Made by a program: the position numbers and the translations under genes. The notes below the pieces were generated by a model. The model worked only from the letters and a program-made list of their open reading frames with translations, made no database searches and was not told where the DNA came from. A stretch of 13,342 nt of DNA. Source: Nitrosotalea sp. (GTDB taxonomy: Archaea; Thermoproteota; Nitrososphaeria; Nitrososphaerales; Nitrosopumilaceae). Where the stretch lies: contig JAKEIJ010000024.1 in NCBI GenBank assembly GCA_022545805.1, forward strand, positions 1 to 13,342. The letters run 5' to 3'. Below, piece after piece: positions 12,821 to 13,342 of this stretch. The number at the start of each line of letters is the position of its first letter. Within the stretch, counting starts at the first letter, position 1.

Positions 12821-13342
12821 ATCGGTTTTGATTTTGAAGAACAACTATTCTGGACATATCACTTTCATCCATGACTGAATAGATTCCGCTCTGTTTTGCT
12901 AATTCATTTGCAAAATGTCTTATCTCTGACATGTCTGGAGAATTTGAATACTGCAATCTGTTAGTTGATCTACCTACGTGCATGTATGATTTTATTTCTA
13001 TAAAATGTGCATCGGAACGTTTTATCATTTCCGCATATTCAGGAATTAGTTTTTCATCTGCATTATAATTCTTGATCAAAGTAAATCGTAGTACAGTTCT
13101 TGTATCGAGTTCCGTAAGCATCTTCAAACTTGTGTTCCATCTCTCCCATGCATCCTTGTATTTTGGCCTGTTGACTAGGGTAAAAGTCTCATAGTTTGGA
13201 GCATTTGTTGATAGGTACAACTGTGTTGGTAAAGCATCTTCATCTCTTAATCTCTGCAGCATTTCAGGTTCTTGACCATTAGTTACAAGGAAGATTGATT
13301 TTGTATTTTGTAGACTCTTTAGATATTTTATGAGATCTGGTA
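12780..13342 (-). CDS. taw1: 4-demethylwyosine synthase Taw1/TYW1 (5' partial, C-terminal half)
   Basis: A radical SAM enzyme that builds the tricyclic imidazopurine core of wyosine at G37 of tRNA-Phe from N1-methylguanosine and pyruvate. The frame is open to the window edge on the 5' side. Apparent starts inside, such as ATG at 13260-13262, are internal. Upstream of that Met the sequence reads FLVTNGQEPE, the conserved strand of the radical SAM barrel. It is followed by PTQLYLSTNAPN, the NRPKYKDAWERW segment, RTVLRFTLIKNYN, and the C-terminal region with FIEIKSYMHVG. These are strong Taw1/TYW1 signatures. The CxxxCxxC cluster motif lies outside the window. There is no sign of the flavodoxin domain of eukaryotic TYW1 in the visible part. 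The 3' end overlaps rdgB by 41 bases in convergent orientation. Confidence 0.92.
   Translation of the reverse strand, partial: PDLIKYLKSLQNTKSIFLVTNGQEPEMLQRLRDEDALPTQLYLSTNAPNYETFTLVNRPKYKDAWERWNTSLKMLTELDTRTVLRFTLIKNYNADEKLIPEYAEMIKRSDAHFIEIKSYMHVGRSTNRLQYSNSPDMSEIRHFANELAKQSGIYSVMDESDMSRIVVLQNQNRFTDRWISSYLDTN

Noticed and set aside
13260..13262. ATG as a start of a short standalone minus-strand gene
   Set aside because: The frame continues upstream to the window edge with conserved Taw1 residues (FLVTNG), so this Met is internal to a longer gene.
1..13342. CRISPR arrays, insertion sequences, integration of an element at the tRNA-Arg gene, or a defence island
   Set aside because: No repeated spacers, no transposase or integrase genes, no partial duplicate of the tRNA 3' end, and all neighbours are core archaeal genes.

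Overview
The window looks like core chromosome of an ammonia-oxidising archaeon of the Nitrososphaerota (Thaumarchaeota), probably a low-GC marine or Nitrosopumilus/Nitrosarchaeum-like lineage. The evidence is AT-rich DNA, archaeal information-processing genes (Kae1, Bud32, archaeosine TgtA, Taw1, archaeal CPSF2, Fap7-like kinase), TATA-type archaeal promoters with mostly leaderless genes, and a Rieske / cytochrome b / plastocyanin set typical of ammonia-oxidising archaea. I see no mobile element, CRISPR array, rRNA gene or prophage signature.

Layout. 1-787: C-terminal part of a membrane-anchored surface protein with Ig-like beta domains (cut by the window edge). 827-3406: a complex III-like module on the + strand, with a Tat-type Rieske protein, a long fused cytochrome b and a membrane-anchored blue-copper protein. 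3419-6067 (minus strand): a small beta-rich protein, tRNA-Arg(UCU), a eukaryote-type 8-oxoguanine glycosylase (OGG1) and, directly upstream of it, an archaeal CPSF2-type beta-CASP ribonuclease. 6187-6831 (plus): a 73-residue tryptophan-rich unknown and a ferredoxin with an Asp-variant second cluster. 6856-8956 (minus): archaeosine TGT and a Fap7/AK6-like kinase. 9029-11207 (plus): a YchF/Obg-type GTPase followed after one base by Kae1. 11204-11527 (minus): a small possible PH/GRAM-like protein. 11647-12820 (plus): Bud32 overlapping an RdgB/HAM1 nucleotide-cleansing enzyme. 12780-13342 (minus): the C-terminal half of the wyosine enzyme Taw1.

Two themes stand out. The left part is respiratory: quinol oxidation by Rieske/cytochrome b, with electrons probably passed to the copper protein. 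The right two-thirds is rich in tRNA maturation: archaeosine (TgtA), t6A (Kae1, Bud32) and wyosine (Taw1), plus a tRNA gene that itself carries the expected TgtA and KEOPS target bases. Two enzymes protect against damaged nucleotides: OGG1 acts on 8-oxoG in DNA and RdgB/HAM1 on deaminated NTPs.

Gene starts follow a strikingly regular rule. Genes that open a transcript have an AT-rich TATA-like element centred about 27-31 bases before the start codon, leaving almost no 5' leader. Downstream operon genes (cytochrome b, rdgB, perhaps kae1) instead have purine-rich Shine-Dalgarno-like sequence. This spacing supports TTG starts for three genes. No clearly new multi-gene system is visible. The least explained items are three small unknown proteins, a perfect inverted repeat upstream of the ferredoxin promoter, and several substitutions in otherwise invariant motifs.
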